From an uncultured Emticicia sp. (GTDB lineage Bacteria > Bacteroidota > Bacteroidia > Cytophagales > Spirosomataceae), in NCBI RefSeq assembly GCF_937903345.1, contig NZ_CALCZQ010000031.1, positions 1 through 64,000 on the forward strand: DNA of 64,000 nucleotides. Reading direction: 5' to 3'. A model generated the notes under the pieces. That model saw nothing but the letters and a program-made list of their open reading frames with translations, searched no databases and was not told where the DNA came from. The stretch's first letter is position 1. Every line of letters begins with the position of its first letter. Positions 53,236 through 60,629 of the stretch are shown here, piece by piece. The translations under genes and the position numbers were made by a program.

Positions 53236-54072
53236 ATGTTTCAAAATAGAAAACTTCTTATAGCGACAAAGCACCAAAAAGAAAGTGTAATAGCACCTAT
53301 TCTTGAAAAGGAATTAGGTGTAAGTTGCTTTACAGATGAAGATTTTGATACGGATGCCTTGGGAACATTTACAGGTGAAATAGAAAGAGAACTTGACCCT
53401 ATTTCAACTGCAAGAGAAAAGTGTCTTAGGGCAATGAAACTAAACAACTGCAATTTGGGTGTTGCCAGTGAAGGCTCATTCGGCCCACACCCATCTATGT
53501 TTTTTATAAATGCTGACGATGAATTCTTAATTTTTATTGACACAAAAAACAACATAGAAGTTATAGTCAGAGAATTAAGTACTTCAACAAATTTTAATGG
53601 AAGACAAATCCAAACTCAAAAAGAACTTTTCGAGTTTGCCGAACAAGTTGGTTTTCCAGCCCACGGTTTAATTCTTAGAAAATCAAAAGATGAAAATACG
53701 GATATTCATAAAGGGATAACCGAAAGTGAAATTTTACAGAAATCATTCAACCATTTTTTCTCAAAATACAATTCAGTTTATGCAGAAACGGATATGAGAG
53801 CTATGTATAACCCTACACGAATGAGTGTGATTGAAAAAGCAACACAAAAATTGGCACAAAAAATTAAATCTACTTGCCCTCAATGTCAAATGCCAGGTTT
53901 TGGAATTACAGAGGCAAAGAGTGGACTTAAATGCAGTTTATGTGGCTCACCGACAAACTCAACACTAAGTTATATTTATGTTTGCCAGCATTGTAAATTC
54001 ACAAAAGAAGATTTGTATCCACATAAAAAAACAACTGAAGACCCAACGTATTGCGACTACTGTAATCCATAA
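53236..54072 (+). CDS. DUF6671-like protein with C-terminal zinc ribbons
   Basis: 278 residues from ATG 53236 (an earlier ATG at 53176 overlaps pyrC and adds 20 poorly conserved-looking residues). The N-terminal domain reads RKLLIATKHQKESVIAPILEKELG...LGVASEGSFGPHP. The C-terminus has four CxxC pairs: CPQC, CSLC, CQHC and CDYC, i.e. two zinc ribbons. I recognise it as DUF6671; its function is unknown. It follows pyrC by 14 nt and probably shares its transcript. Confidence 0.75.
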   Translation: MFQNRKLLIATKHQKESVIAPILEKELGVSCFTDEDFDTDALGTFTGEIERELDPISTAREKCLRAMKLNNCNLGVASEGSFGPHPSMFFINADDEFLIFIDTKNNIEVIVRELSTSTNFNGRQIQTQKELFEFAEQVGFPAHGLILRKSKDENTDIHKGITESEILQKSFNHFFSKYNSVYAETDMRAMYNPTRMSVIEKATQKLAQKIKSTCPQCQMPGFGITEAKSGLKCSLCGSPTNSTLSYIYVCQHCKFTKEDLYPHKKTTEDPTYCDYCNP

Positions 54073-54101
54073 AGTCAAACGTTACGAACCAGAGCCACAG
54101 C

Positions 54102-54301
54102 CGCTAACAAGGGGTTTGGCAAAAGTGGGGCGGACGGAATAACAATGAACTTTTTGGAATTCTATGTGGCGTTTGTTCCAGCTTGACGGAATTATATTTG
54201 GCTTTTTGTTGTTATATTCATCATCAGTTTTTCAATCAGCAGTGGTTCCGAGCGGACGGAATTCTATTTCCCCACCTTCGCCAAGCCCTGTTCGTTACTG
54301 G
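54102..54301 (+). repeat. attC-like site 5 (long type)
   Basis: Starts CGCTAACAAGGGGTTTGGC and ends GCCCTGTTCGTTACTGGCAA, 200 nt. Arms GGCAAAAGTGGGGCGGACGG and CCCCACCTTCGCCAAGCCC pair. The internal GGACGGAATTCTATTTCCC matches site 3. Confidence 0.85.
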
Positions 54302-54485
54302 CAATTTAATAAAGATACAACAGAATGACACAGACAAGAGAACCTCCGTCTTTTGACTCATCTTGATAAGTTATAAAACTTACAAGAATAGTTATTTATA
54401 TAAAAGCGGAGACCAGCGACCGCTTAAAAAAACGGGGCGACACCGAAAAGCTTTATGAGTAGGAATAATTAAATAAAAAGAAAAT

Positions 54486-54770
54486 ATGGAACATATATTT
54501 TTACCTTTAATAGGCGGACTTGTGCTTTACTTTATTTTAAATATATTAGTTAAAATCCCTGGACGAAACTTACAGTCACAATTCCAATCATTAGGAGATA
54601 TGAGAGGAATGAGCAAATCCGAAATAATTCAGAAGTGCGGAAATTTTAAATCTATAAGACATATAGAAGGCGGGACTGTATGTGTTTGGATGGCTACTGG
54701 ATATGTGATATCACTTGTTTTTGACGCTAATGATGAGGTTGTAAAAATTGGCAGTGAGACAGCTGTTTAA
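54486..54770 (+). CDS. Small membrane-anchored protein, SmpA/OmlA-like fold candidate
   Basis: 94 residues: one N-terminal membrane segment (FLPLIGGLVLYFILNILV), then GMSKSEIIQKCGNFKSIRH, GGTVCVWMATGYVISLVFD and DEVVKIGSE. The helix-G-x-P/K-x turn followed by three strands resembles the small SmpA/BLIP-like domain. Function unknown. It is the only gene between attC-like sites 5 and 6. Confidence 0.65.
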   Translation: MEHIFLPLIGGLVLYFILNILVKIPGRNLQSQFQSLGDMRGMSKSEIIQKCGNFKSIRHIEGGTVCVWMATGYVISLVFDANDEVVKIGSETAV

Positions 54771-54792
54771 AATATAATTTTATTAAAATAGC

Positions 54793-54928
54793 CCATAACA
54801 GCACATTTGCGAATATGGCGGGTTTAGAGATAAAAGAAACATTCTGCTTCTAATAAACATTGGTTGTAAAATGAAAGTTAGTACTTCTAAGTCCGCCACC
54901 TTCGCCAAGCCCGAAACCGTTTTGCCTC
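54793..54928 (+). repeat. attC-like site 6 (degenerate right box)
   Basis: Starts CCATAACAGCACATTTGCG; its right end is CGAAACCGTTTTGCCTCATG. Arms GCGAATATGGCGGG and CCGCCACCTTCGCCAAGCCC pair. The right box is GTTTTGC instead of GTTAGCG, so the site may be inactive, consistent with the array end. Confidence 0.7.
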
Positions 54929-55161
54929 ATGCTATGAGCAACTGTGCTAACATCAACATCTGACAAAAAACTAACTTATCAACAAACCGACTGAGATAAA
55001 ATTTGTACCTTATATATGGCTTTTTAATATTTTACGGAATATTTTTGATTATTGGATGTGTTATTTGGGCAATGAATTGGGCAATGAATTAGACATTTAT
55101 TAGGAAATAATCATCTTGATTTAATGTACAACACAATAAGGATAACTTATTGTAAACTACT
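54929..55161. other. Gene-free right flank of the cassette array
   Basis: No gene of convincing length. GTGCTAACATCAACA near 54954 also follows attC-like site 1 (48198), and TTGATTTAATGTA..ACACAAT at 55116 matches 43399. A 29-codon hydrophobic frame (55003-55092, TTG start) is probably chance. Confidence 0.5.
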
Positions 55162-55353
55162 TTATAGATAATTGATTTCATCTTTAAGGCTTACAATAAG
55201 TCTTTCAGAAAGCTCTTTTTCATTATCAGTTTCAGAATAAGGCATGACCATTGTAATTTTATAAAATCAATAACGATTTTTATACAATTCGCCTAAAAAA
55301 CGAGTAGCGTCGGCACCGTACAAAATTGGAGTTTCTTTGATTGTTCTTGCCAT
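55162..55353 (-). pseudogene. Small disrupted gene (MARTIKETP-type)
   Basis: From the ATG at 55353: MARTIKETPILYGADATRFLGEL, an in-frame TGA at codon 29, then the same frame continues MVMPYSETDNEKELSERLIV to a TAA at codon 64. The N-terminus resembles short Bacteroidota proteins that accompany toxins. One nonsense codon suggests decay; recoding cannot be excluded. Confidence 0.4.
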
Positions 55354-55474
55354 TGTGATAAGTGTTTACAGAACAAAAGTATAAATTTATTCAATTCAAA
55401 TAACGCACCGAAAACAATAATAATTCCAAAGAATTTTTCTACTGCTTAACCAAATGCGTAACCAACAGTCAAAC

Positions 55475-55516
55475 AAAAAACCCTAACTTATTGATTATCA
55501 ATAAATTAGGGTTTTT
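55475..55516. terminator. Terminator downstream of tRNA-fMet
   Basis: AACCCTAA..TTATTGAT pairs with ATCAATAA..TTAGGGTT, a near-continuous 16-bp stem flanked by A6 and T5 runs. It follows the tRNA by a few nucleotides on the minus strand. Confidence 0.85.
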
Positions 55517-55521
55517 CGGTG

Positions 55522-55594
55522 TAGCGGGAACAGGACTCGAACCTGTGACCTTTGGGTTATGAGCCCAACGAGCTGCCAACTGCTCCATCCCGCG
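55522..55594 (-). tRNA. Initiator tRNA-fMet (CAT)
   Basis: The minus strand folds as a cloverleaf: acceptor CGCGGGA/TCCCGCT, D arm GAGCAGTTGGCAGCTC, anticodon loop CTCATAA on a stem with three consecutive G-C pairs (GGG/CCC), and T arm ACAGGTTCGAGTCCTGT. The unpaired C1 x T72 and the GGG/CCC stem are initiator hallmarks. CCA is not encoded. A strong TACCTTTG promoter and a terminator flank it. Confidence 0.95.
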
Positions 55595-55617
55595 ATGTTG
55601 TTCCGTATATCGGACTG

Positions 55618-55625
55618 CAAAGGTA
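55618..55625 (-). promoter_or_regulatory. -7 promoter motif for tRNA-fMet
   Basis: TACCTTTG (minus strand), 24 bp before the mature tRNA 5' end. Confidence 0.6.
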
Positions 55626-55649
55626 AGAGAAAAATTCATAATAAAAAAC

Positions 55650-55657
55650 TATCTTTG
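55650..55657 (+). promoter_or_regulatory. -7 promoter motif for era
   Basis: TATCTTTG fits TAnnTTTG and lies 40 bp before the era start, divergent from the tRNA promoter. Confidence 0.5.
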
Positions 55658-55697
55658 CAAATAATAAAATAAACACGATTGTTTTTTGTCGTGACCA

Positions 55698-56612
55698 ATG
55701 CAAATGCAAGAAGAAAATATTTCTCCCGGCCATAAGGCGGGCTTTATTAGTATCGTAGGAAAACCAAACGTTGGTAAATCGACGTTGATGAATATTTTGG
55801 TAGGTGAGCGACTTTCAATCATTACTTCAAAGGCTCAAACCACTCGCCACCGCATTATGGGTATTGTGAATGGTGTGCATGAAGGTACTGATTTTCAGTT
55901 GGTGTACTCCGATACACCTGGAATCATCAAGCCAATTTATGAATTGCACAAATCAATGATGCACTTTGTGCATGGCTCGCTCGATGATGCCGATGTTATT
56001 TTGTTTGTAACCGATATTTTTGAGAAACACGATGAAGATGATGTTATTACCAAATTACAAAACACTGAAACGCCTATTTTGTTGATTATTAATAAGATAG
56101 ACTTGGCAAAACCTGAACAAATTGAAGAAAAAATCAATTATTGGAAAGAAAACTTCAAAGCCGTTGAGGTGATTCCGATTTCGGCGTTGCACCAGCAAAA
56201 TGTGGATGGCTTATTTGCTAAAATTATAGGATTTTTACCAGTTCACCACCCATATTTCCCAAAAGATGAGTTGACTGATAAACCCGAACGCTTCTTTGCG
56301 GCCGAGATTATCCGTGAGAAAATATTTACGAATTATGTAAAAGAAGTGCCATATAGCTGCGAAGTCGTGATTTCGAGTTTCAAAGAAAAAGATGATATCA
56401 TTGTCGTAAGTGCCGAAATTTACGTAGAACGAACTACGCAACGAGCAATTTTACTCGGTCATAAAGGCGAACGTATCAAAAAAGTAGGCGTTGAGGCTCG
56501 TTTGGAAATGGAAAAGTTTTTTGGAAAGAAAATTTTCTTAGAGCAATATATCAGAGTTGAGCCAGATTGGAGAAATAAAAAACAAAAGCTGGAAAGGTTT
56601 GGGTACGAGTAA
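55698..56612 (+). CDS. era: GTPase Era
   Basis: 304 residues: G1 GKPNVGKST (21-29), G2 TTRHRI, G3 DTPG, G4 NKID, and a C-terminal KH domain with AILLGHKGERIKKVG. Era binds 16S rRNA and is needed for 30S subunit maturation. The start may be either ATG of the MQMQ pair. Confidence 0.96.
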   Translation: MQMQEENISPGHKAGFISIVGKPNVGKSTLMNILVGERLSIITSKAQTTRHRIMGIVNGVHEGTDFQLVYSDTPGIIKPIYELHKSMMHFVHGSLDDADVILFVTDIFEKHDEDDVITKLQNTETPILLIINKIDLAKPEQIEEKINYWKENFKAVEVIPISALHQQNVDGLFAKIIGFLPVHHPYFPKDELTDKPERFFAAEIIREKIFTNYVKEVPYSCEVVISSFKEKDDIIVVSAEIYVERTTQRAILLGHKGERIKKVGVEARLEMEKFFGKKIFLEQYIRVEPDWRNKKQKLERFGYE

Positions 56613-56621
56613 TCAATTTTT

Positions 56622-56688
56622 AATGATAGAATGAGCGAATGTTAGAATAATCAAAACTTCTATTCTATCATTCTATCATTCTATCATT
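56622..56688. repeat. Inverted and tandem repeat TCTATCAT
   Basis: AATGATAGAATGA (56622-56634) is the inverted copy of TCATTCTATCATT, which occurs twice (56668-56680 and 56676-56688) as an 8-bp tandem TTCTATCA x3. Shared with 39172-39239. Confidence 0.75.
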
Positions 56689-56699
56689 TGCGAACGGGC

Positions 56700-56708
56700 G
56701 GCGAACCG
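56700..56708 (+). repeat. GC-rich GGCGAACCG hairpin copy
   Basis: GCGGCGAACCGC folds as a 4-bp GCGG/CCGC stem with a CGAA loop, in an otherwise AT-rich gap. Shared word with 30028 and 59144. Confidence 0.5.
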
Positions 56709-56728
56709 CTTCAAAATTCAGAAGTATC

Positions 56729-57628
56729 ATGTTCTATCTTCTTCTAAGCATCATTTTCTCGGTTTTGTTGCTAACAAACTTTCGTTTGTACCCAAAATTC
56801 GGCATTAGCACTTTTCAGGCTATTGCGTTTAATTACCCGATTTGTTTTTTGACTGGACTGGCTTTAATGCCAAAAGGACAAAGTTTTGAACTCAATTTTT
56901 CAGAAAACTGGACTTTATATGCACTTGTCTTGGGGGTTGGGTTTATCATAACATTCTTATTATCAGGGTTTTCTACACAACGTATGGGCATGACAGCAAC
57001 CTCATTGGCCAATAATATTTCGTTAGTGATTCCTGTACTTTTCAGTTTATTGATTTTCAAAACACATGGCCGCCCATTTGATGGTCTAAATTATTTAGGT
57101 TTGGCACTTGCTTTGGGAGCGGTTGGGTTGAGTACTTTCAAGAAAAGCGAAGAAAAGGTTTCGGGCAAAGGTTTAGATTTCCTTTTACCTGTGGCAGTTT
57201 TTTTGATGTATGGCATCACAAATACTTCGATTAACCACTTGAATATTAATTATATTAAGTCAGCCGACCGCACTGTGCCTGTTACGCTCGTGATGGTTTT
57301 TGGGGCGATTTTGGCAGGAATGATTGTGCTGGCCATTCGAGTAGTTCGTGGACAAGAAAAAATCGAATTAAAGAATATTTTGGCAAGTATTACGCTCGGT
57401 GTACCTAATTTTTTATCGTTCTATTTTTTAATTTTAGCACTAACCGCTTTCGGAAATAGCGGTGCTTTTGTTTATCCGCTCTATAATATTGGTGTTATTT
57501 TGGTTTCGGCTTTTGTTGCATTTATTTTTTTCAAAGAAAAACTCACTACGCTTAATAAAATCGGACTTTTGTTGGCAGTTGTGGCGATTGGACTGATTTC
57601 GTGGCAAGATATTCAAGGTTTGTTTTAA
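56729..57628 (+). CDS. DMT-superfamily (EamA-like) transporter
   Basis: 299 residues with ~10 hydrophobic segments in two halves, beginning MFYLLLSIIFSVLLLTNFRLYPKFG and ending FIFFKEKLTTLNKIGLLLAVVAIGLIS, typical of the drug/metabolite transporter fold. The substrate is unknown. It lies between era and der, all on the plus strand. Confidence 0.8.
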   Translation: MFYLLLSIIFSVLLLTNFRLYPKFGISTFQAIAFNYPICFLTGLALMPKGQSFELNFSENWTLYALVLGVGFIITFLLSGFSTQRMGMTATSLANNISLVIPVLFSLLIFKTHGRPFDGLNYLGLALALGAVGLSTFKKSEEKVSGKGLDFLLPVAVFLMYGITNTSINHLNINYIKSADRTVPVTLVMVFGAILAGMIVLAIRVVRGQEKIELKNILASITLGVPNFLSFYFLILALTAFGNSGAFVYPLYNIGVILVSAFVAFIFFKEKLTTLNKIGLLLAVVAIGLISWQDIQGLF

Positions 57629-57679
57629 GTTAAAAAGTCTATCTTATTGATAATCAATAGTTTTCTGCCTATTTTTTTG

Positions 57680-57687
57680 TACCTTTG
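57680..57687 (+). promoter_or_regulatory. -7 promoter motif for der
   Basis: TACCTTTG in the context TTTTTTTGTACCTTTGCA, a textbook Bacteroidota promoter. It leaves a ~120-nt leader before der. Confidence 0.7.
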
Positions 57688-57734
57688 CACCCCCGTTGTG
57701 GGATGAAGTCTTTTAATAATGTCGGTTGTGGACA

Positions 57735-57781
57735 AAAACATCGACAATTTTTCACAGTTCTCGCAAGAGAATCACTGTTTA
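57735..57781 (+). other. Structured der leader segment
   Basis: CAGTTCTCGCAAGAGAATCACTG forms TTCTC/GAGAA capped by a GCAA (GNRA) tetraloop. Upstream GTCG..CGAC can also pair. Possible leader structure; no known riboswitch recognised. Confidence 0.3.
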
Positions 57782-57816
57782 TCGTTTCAAAAACGTTAAC
57801 CGTTTACTGATTTTTT

Positions 57817-59127
57817 ATGGCAAATATTGTTGCAATCGTTGGCCGACCGAACGTCGGCAAATCTACCCTTTTTAATCGCCTTATCGAGAGCCGTGTGGCA
57901 ATTACCGATAACATGCCTGGCGTAACGCGTGACCGTCATTACGGACATGCTGTGTGGACTGAAAAGTTCTTTACCGTCATTGATACAGGTGGCTATGTAG
58001 TTGGTTCGGAAGATACTTTCGAGGCGGCTATTCGTGAGCAAGTCGAAATCGCTATCGAAGAATCGAGCGTTATTTTGTTTGTGGTCGATACCATGACTGG
58101 TTTGACTGATTTGGACAAAGACTTCGCAAATATTTTACGTCGTTCAAAAAAACCTGTTTTTGTAGTTGCCAATAAAGCCGAAACTTTTGAGCGTCATCAG
58201 ACCGCTGCTGAGTTTTATGAAATGGGTTTGGGCGATGAAATTTACCCAATTTCGGCGGCCGATGGTAGCGGAACTGGTGAATTACTTGATGCAATCGTAG
58301 TTAATTTTGAAGATGAAGGTATAGAAGACCCCGATGCAGGAATACCAAGAATTGCGATTTTAGGTCGTCCGAACGTTGGCAAATCTTCTTTTTTAAATGC
58401 TCTCACAGGAAAAGATAGAAGTATTGTCAATAGCATGGCAGGCACAACCCGTGATGCGATTGATACGCACTATAAACTTTTTGGAAAAGATTTTATTTTG
58501 ACCGATACGGCGGGTATTCGTAAAAAAGCCAAAGTTCAAGAAAATATTGAATTTTACTCGACTTTACGCTCGGTAAAAGCCCTCGAAAGCTCAGATGTTT
58601 GTGTGGTTTTGATTGATGCGTCGGTAGGCTTGGAAATGCAAGACATTAGTATCATTGGTCACGCTCACAACGCTAAAAAAGCCATTGTTTTGATGGTAAA
58701 TAAGTGGGATTTGGTAGAAAAAGATTCAAAAACGGCCGATACCATGAAGAAGGCTATCTTAGAAAGATTAGCTCCGATGAATTATATGCCCGTGATTTTT
58801 GCTTCGGTGATTGAAAAACAACGTATTTTCCAAGTGATTGAGAAAGTAATGGAGGTTTACGAAACTAAAACGCAGAAAATTACGACTTCAAGACTCAACG
58901 AAGTGATGTTGCCGATTATTGAGCGTACACCTCCACCGATGTTGAAAGGTAAACAAATCAAAATAAAATATTGTGTGCAAGTGCCTACGCCTTCACCAAC
59001 TTTTATTTTCTTTTGTAATTTACCCCAATACGTGCAAGAATCTTATTCTCGTTTTTTGCAAAATAAACTCCGTGAAAACTTCGGTTTTGAGGGCGTAACG
59101 ATTACTCTATTCTTTAGAGCTAAGTAG
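57817..59127 (+). CDS. der: GTPase Der (EngA)
   Basis: 436 residues with two G domains in tandem, GRPNVGKSTL at residue 9 and GRPNVGKSSF near 183, each with DTGG or DTAG switch II and NKxD motifs, and a C-terminal KH-like domain. Essential for 50S ribosome assembly. Confidence 0.97.
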   Translation: MANIVAIVGRPNVGKSTLFNRLIESRVAITDNMPGVTRDRHYGHAVWTEKFFTVIDTGGYVVGSEDTFEAAIREQVEIAIEESSVILFVVDTMTGLTDLDKDFANILRRSKKPVFVVANKAETFERHQTAAEFYEMGLGDEIYPISAADGSGTGELLDAIVVNFEDEGIEDPDAGIPRIAILGRPNVGKSSFLNALTGKDRSIVNSMAGTTRDAIDTHYKLFGKDFILTDTAGIRKKAKVQENIEFYSTLRSVKALESSDVCVVLIDASVGLEMQDISIIGHAHNAKKAIVLMVNKWDLVEKDSKTADTMKKAILERLAPMNYMPVIFASVIEKQRIFQVIEKVMEVYETKTQKITTSRLNEVMLPIIERTPPPMLKGKQIKIKYCVQVPTPSPTFIFFCNLPQYVQESYSRFLQNKLRENFGFEGVTITLFFRAK

Positions 59128-59143
59128 GTCGAATGATTGCGAA

Positions 59144-59152
59144 CGGTTCGCC
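59144..59152 (-). repeat. GC-rich GGCGAACCG hairpin copy (reverse)
   Basis: AACGG-TTCG-CCGTT makes a 5-bp stem with a TTCG tetraloop, 16 nt after der. Reverse orientation of the word at 30028 and 56700. Confidence 0.5.
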
Positions 59153-59203
59153 GTTGCGAATGACGATTTTCGAATAGTCTGTTTACAATCAAAAACCTAT
59201 AAT

Positions 59204-59235
59204 AAAAAAATCCTCGTTTCGGCGAGGATTTTTTT
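59204..59235. terminator. Bidirectional terminator
   Basis: AAAAAAATCCTCG pairs with CGAGGATTTTTTT around a 6-nt loop between convergent der and the DsbD-N-like gene. Confidence 0.9.
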
Positions 59236-59269
59236 ATTATACCATTAACCAGTTCCCTAATAACCAATA

Positions 59270-59731
59270 TCAAATAGTCTTCACATCAAACTTGAATTTA
59301 TCTTTGTTTGGTACGCACTTGCCATCTTTGGTGGTGCAAGTTTGGCATTCGATTTTGCCTTCGATGATTGGATTTGCCTTCGTGATTTTCACTTTCTGAA
59401 TAAATTTGGCTTCATGCTCGAAATACTGCACTTTTCCGCCCCAAATATCATCGTATTTCTCTTTTGGTTTTACGGGCGTAAGTTTTCCTACAACTTGGTA
59501 GCCTTCGGTTTTTGTAAAGTTTACTGATGTTGGCAATGGGCCTTCAACTTTTAGTTGAGAAGAATACATATACCAATTATCGTCGATTTTGGCTGTGAAA
59601 ACTAAGTCTATTGTTTCGCCAACTTTCGCCGATGTTTTTGAAGCCGTAAATGTCCATTTGGCAGGTTTTAGAATCTGAGCCGATGCCGCAAATGATGAAG
59701 CGACAATTAATAAAAAGAGTATTTTTTTCAT
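59270..59731 (-). CDS. Secreted DsbD N-terminal-domain-like protein
   Basis: 153 residues: signal peptide MKKILFLLIVASSFAASA, then an immunoglobulin-like DsbD-alpha fold (WTFTASKTSAKVGETIDLVFTAKIDDNWYMYS) and a C-terminal CQTCTTKDGKC segment with the paired cysteines expected for thiol exchange. Stand-alone versions of this domain are common in Bacteroidota. Probably periplasmic redox partner; the donor is unknown. Confidence 0.8.
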   Translation of the reverse strand: MKKILFLLIVASSFAASAQILKPAKWTFTASKTSAKVGETIDLVFTAKIDDNWYMYSSQLKVEGPLPTSVNFTKTEGYQVVGKLTPVKPKEKYDDIWGGKVQYFEHEAKFIQKVKITKANPIIEGKIECQTCTTKDGKCVPNKDKFKFDVKTI

Positions 59732-59791
59732 TTTTGAAAATAAAATTAATTAAAAATCGTGTTAATCGTCGTGAATTGACTGTGAACTAAT

Positions 59792-60529
59792 CTATAAAAT
59801 CACTTCAATATTTTTTTCTTCTATTAACGCACAATTATTCATTTTCATATATAGCTGCGTTAAAACTACAACATCATCCGCACAATATCGTTCGATTTTT
59901 GCTCTATCTTTTTCTACGTGATAGACATGATTCACTTGGTCGCCACTAATATCGCTCTTGCTACTCGGAATATCAAAAATTGCCGCCAGCAAATCTAAGC
60001 CCGTAAAATGCTTATAATCACCAAATTTCCAAAGGTCGAGCGTATCAAGGTGCTTAATTTCCCAAGGTTTTTTACCTGATATTTGCAAAACTTTCGGCAA
60101 ACCGATTCCATTGACCAATAATCGACGACATAAATACGCAAAATCAAATTCTTTGCCGTTGTGAGCACAAAGCATCAGATTTTTCCCTGCTTTATGTTTT
60201 TCGACGATTTTCTTGAATGTTTGCAAAACCTCTGCTTCATCGTCGCCACCAATCATTTTTACCCGAAGCGAAGGTTTGTTTTCATCATCAAATATGATTC
60301 CTCCTACACCTACGCATAAAATTTTGCCAAATTCCGCATAAATTCCTGCTTTTTTGAGATAAAAATCAGCATCCGATAAATTTTCTTCATTATTCAGATA
60401 AACTGCTTTTTTGAGCCAAAGTTTTTGTAATCGTTCGTTAAGTATCTCAAAATCAGGCACTTGCGAAACCGTTTCAATGTCAATAAATAAGACATTTTTT
60501 AGGTGTTTTAGAAAAGCATCATCTATCAT
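59792..60529 (-). CDS. Predicted 3'-5' exonuclease (PolB-like, PF10108 type)
   Basis: 245 residues of the RNase H-like DEDD superfamily: D17-x-E19 in FIDIETVSQVP, MLCAHNGKEFDFAYL (motif II Asp) and YCADDVVVLTQLY (motif III). It resembles the stand-alone DNA-polymerase-B exonuclease-like domain proteins. Probably acts in DNA repair or processing; the exact substrate is unknown. Confidence 0.85.
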   Translation of the reverse strand: MIDDAFLKHLKNVLFIDIETVSQVPDFEILNERLQKLWLKKAVYLNNEENLSDADFYLKKAGIYAEFGKILCVGVGGIIFDDENKPSLRVKMIGGDDEAEVLQTFKKIVEKHKAGKNLMLCAHNGKEFDFAYLCRRLLVNGIGLPKVLQISGKKPWEIKHLDTLDLWKFGDYKHFTGLDLLAAIFDIPSSKSDISGDQVNHVYHVEKDRAKIERYCADDVVVLTQLYMKMNNCALIEEKNIEVIL

Positions 60530-60629
60530 GATTATTAAGTATTTAAGTGATGGATTTCAGACTTCATTTGTAAGCAAAAGTTACAAAATAATGTGTAGCA
60601 GGCCTCAGGTTCGCTATAGAATCCAAAAA

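Noticed and set aside
48012..54928. CRISPR array as an explanation of the recurring sequences
   Set aside because: The repeats are 100-200 nt imperfect palindromes spaced by whole genes, with no short direct repeats or spacers and no cas genes.
55003..55092. 29-residue hydrophobic peptide frame with TTG start
   Set aside because: Short, non-ATG start, in AT-rich DNA; hydrophobicity is expected by chance.
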